Shown: positions 63,807 through 64,000 of the stretch, one piece after another
Layout: each line of letters opens with the position of its first letter
Position numbering within the stretch: the stretch's first letter is position 1
DNA from: Pandoraea sp.
GTDB lineage: Bacteria; Pseudomonadota; Gammaproteobacteria; Burkholderiales; Burkholderiaceae
Assembly (NCBI GenBank): GCA_031291335.1
Contig: JARLJF010000097.1
Span: 1 to 64,000, forward strand
Direction of reading: 5' to 3'
Length of the DNA stretch: 64,000 nucleotides
Translations under genes and position numbers: made by a program
The notes under the pieces: generated by a model
The model's database searches: none
The model's input: only the letters and a program-made list of their open reading frames with translations
Told to the model about the DNA's origin: nothing

Positions 63807-64000
63807 CGAGGCCCCATTGACTGTCTCGGCGCGAATCATAACGTCCCGGTCCGCACGCGGCAAGCCGAGATGCCCCACGATGAGGCGCACGGCGGTATGC
63901 TATCGGCATGCCGCCCTGCGGCCTTTTTCCACCAACGCGAGGCCATCCATGAAGCATTTGCCCCGGGCACGCGCGGGCATCGCACCCCCGACAACCTCTG

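Overview
High-GC betaproteobacterial chromosomal segment. Protein content and order suggest Burkholderiaceae, possibly Pandoraea-like; this is inferred, as no search was run. The window is mostly core genome: relA, the thrS-infC-rpmI-rplT-pheS-pheT-ihfA-merR block, aroC, ETF-QO, rpsO-pnp, a tRNA-Ala/Glu/Asp/Asp cluster, tRNA-Val, rpmE2, mtfA and gudD. Also present are four GGDEF/EAL c-di-GMP proteins within the first ~17 kb, transporters, SDRs, hydrolases and regulators. I saw no CRISPR array, prophage, transposase, toxin-antitoxin or recognisable defence island. The most interesting signals are regulatory or small: (1) a leader-peptide/terminator/antiterminator arrangement upstream of thrS; (2) a near-consensus LexA box in front of a DUF3717-type gene; (3) a ~190-nt unit with promoter, small ORF and terminator at 3712-3937; (4) a perfect 20-bp direct repeat between an ABC transporter gene and a divergent iclR; (5) a structured intergenic region before an orphan MgtC-C/ACT-like domain; (6) an ATC start codon for infC; (7) a 9-nt degenerate tandem repeat inside a GGDEF gene; (8) DnaA-box-like sites; (9) perfect palindromes before a merR gene and gudD. 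All need computational or experimental confirmation.
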